From Pseudomonadota bacterium (GTDB lineage Bacteria; Myxococcota_A; UBA796; SXON01), in the NCBI GenBank assembly GCA_030684355.1, contig JAUXTN010000212.1:1-40058 (forward strand): a DNA stretch of 40,058 nt, in the 5' to 3' direction. Each line of letters begins with the position of its first letter. Position 1 is the stretch's first letter. The position numbers and the translations under genes are program-made. Under the pieces are notes generated by a model. The model made no database searches. It saw only the letters and a program-made list of their open reading frames with translations, and was not told the origin of the DNA. Shown here one piece after another: positions 39,216-40,058 of the stretch.

Positions 39216-39881
39216 GTGTCCGCCACCGCCTTCGTGCTCGCCGCCGGGCTCGGCACCCGCCTCCGGCCGCTCACGCTCCACACCCCCAAGCCGCTCCTCC
39301 CGGTGGCCGGCCGGCCGATGCTCGACCACACCCTCGAGCACCTGCGCCGCCACGGGCACGAAGAGGTCGTGGTCAACGCGTTCTGGCTCGCTGACCAGGT
39401 CGTCGACTGGGCGCGCGACAAGCCCGGCGTGACCGTCATCGTCGAGGCCCCCGCCATCCTCGGCACCGGCGGCGGGCTCAAGCACGCGGCGCCCCACCTC
39501 GCCGAGCGCTTCGTGGTCGTCAACGGCGACATCCTCTCCGACATCGACCTCGGCGCGCTCTGGGCCATCGACGCCCCCGCGGTCATGGCCCTGCGCCCCC
39601 AGGCCACCCCCGTCCACACCGGCGTCTCCCTCGTGGACGGCGTCGTGCGCGGCATCCAGAACGTCGTCGGCACGGGCGACCCCGCCCTCCACTTCACCGG
39701 CGTGCACGTCCTCCATCGTGTCGCGTTGGAGCTCGTCCCCCCCGGCGAGCAGTGCATCATCCGCACCGCCTACCGCGCCCTCATCCCCACCGGCGTCGTG
39801 CGCGGCGTCGTGCACGCCGGGCGGTGGACCGACATCGGCACGCTCGACGAGTACGAGGCGGTCCGCGCGGGCGGCGGGTGA
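39216..39881 (+). CDS. sugar-1-phosphate nucleotidyltransferase (MurU-like)
   Basis: 221 residues from GTG 39216. FVLAAGLGTRLRPLTLHTPKPLLPV is the nucleotidyltransferase signature with the GxGTRLRPLT phosphate loop, the catalytic Lys in PKPLLPV, and the metal-binding VVNGDIL. GTGGGLKHA and FTGVHVLH follow in the family order. The short length and lack of a C-terminal beta-helix suit MurNAc-1-P uridylyltransferase (MurU, peptidoglycan recycling) or a mannose-1-P guanylyltransferase; sequence alone does not choose. Its stop overlaps the next gene start in GTGA, so it belongs to an operon with a glycosyltransferase that continues beyond the window. Confidence 0.85.
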   Translation: MSATAFVLAAGLGTRLRPLTLHTPKPLLPVAGRPMLDHTLEHLRRHGHEEVVVNAFWLADQVVDWARDKPGVTVIVEAPAILGTGGGLKHAAPHLAERFVVVNGDILSDIDLGALWAIDAPAVMALRPQATPVHTGVSLVDGVVRGIQNVVGTGDPALHFTGVHVLHRVALELVPPGEQCIIRTAYRALIPTGVVRGVVHAGRWTDIGTLDEYEAVRAGGG

Positions 39882-40058
39882 TCTCCGTCGTCATCCCGAC
39901 GCTGAACGAGGGGAGGGCCCTGCCCAGGCTGCTCGGTGCGCTGGGCGACGTGGACGAGATCGTCGTGGCCGACGGCGGCAGCACCGACGACACGGTGGCG
40001 GTGGCGACGCGCGCGGGGGCGACGGTCGTGCGGGCGCCGCGCGGTCGCGGGCCGCAGC
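39878..40058 (+). CDS. family 2 glycosyltransferase, TIGR04283-like (3' end outside window)
   Basis: The frame runs open from GTG 39878 to the window end (60 codons). It reads ISVVIPTLNEGRALPRLLGAL, the GT2 nucleotide-sugar-binding start, then EIVVADGGSTDDTVAVA and VVRAPRGRGPQ. The ending matches the TIGR04283 subgroup of family 2 transferases (rSAM/selenodomain-associated), where a QMN motif usually follows just downstream. The start codon overlaps the preceding stop as GTGA, so the genes are coupled. Whether a selenodomain or radical SAM partner follows cannot be seen here. Confidence 0.8.
   Translation, partial: MISVVIPTLNEGRALPRLLGALGDVDEIVVADGGSTDDTVAVATRAGATVVRAPRGRGPQ

Overview
The window is about 40 kb of very G+C-rich bacterial chromosome with tightly packed genes. 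No gap between genes exceeds about 230 bases. I see no tRNA, rRNA, CRISPR array, insertion sequence or phage gene. The gene set suggests Myxococcota or a close relative of the old 'Deltaproteobacteria': giant aspartate-rich MopE-type repeat lipoproteins, a PKD protein with a Cys + membrane helix + Arg tail like MYXO-CTERM signals, a PknB-type Ser/Thr kinase with a PEGA-like tail, a TIGR02757 protein and GldAFG-type transporter genes. This placement is inference; no marker gene is present.

Layout. 1-1.75 kb: the 3' part of an SDR-like gene, an SCP2-like lipid-binding protein and a ferritin-like four-helix protein. 1.8-5.1 kb (minus): a gldA-gldF-gldG ABC operon. 5.3-18.8 kb: the most unusual region, with three very large paralogous surface lipoproteins on the plus strand, each an acidic DxDxDG/NCDG repeat stalk followed by a parallel beta-helix. 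A two-gene minus-strand module (unknown exported protein plus Ser/Thr kinase, joined by a GTGA overlap) lies between the second and third. 18.8-21.5 kb: an exported START/SRPBCC protein, a membrane protein, and a TIGR02757 gene coupled to a PKD/sorting-tail protein. 21.6-26 kb: PspA, a GT-C glycosyltransferase and a small lipoprotein. 26-27.5 kb (minus): a DnaC-like helicase-loader ATPase and its overlapping unknown partner. 27.6-29.2 kb: an envelope protein with a very acidic N-terminus and a small membrane protein. 29.3-34.4 kb (minus): TerB-like, MoxR, DUF58 and a membrane protein. 34.5-40 kb: DUF488, a B12/radical SAM protein, a small membrane protein, an AMP-forming acyl-CoA synthetase, a sugar-nucleotidyltransferase and the start of a family 2 glycosyltransferase that runs off the window.

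Much of the window concerns the cell envelope: lipoproteins, transporter, PspA, glycosyltransferases, MoxR/DUF58 and the kinase. Overlapping genes are usually joined by a GTGA overlap (six cases). Several lipoprotein genes have a TAnnnT hexamer only 5-6 bases before the ATG, suggesting leaderless or near-leaderless mRNAs. Short G+C palindromes cluster around 33.8 kb and 35.0 kb, partly inside coding sequence. The best candidates for something undescribed are the lipoprotein/kinase locus with its tandem 189- and 204-base repeats, and the helicase-loader gene pair.
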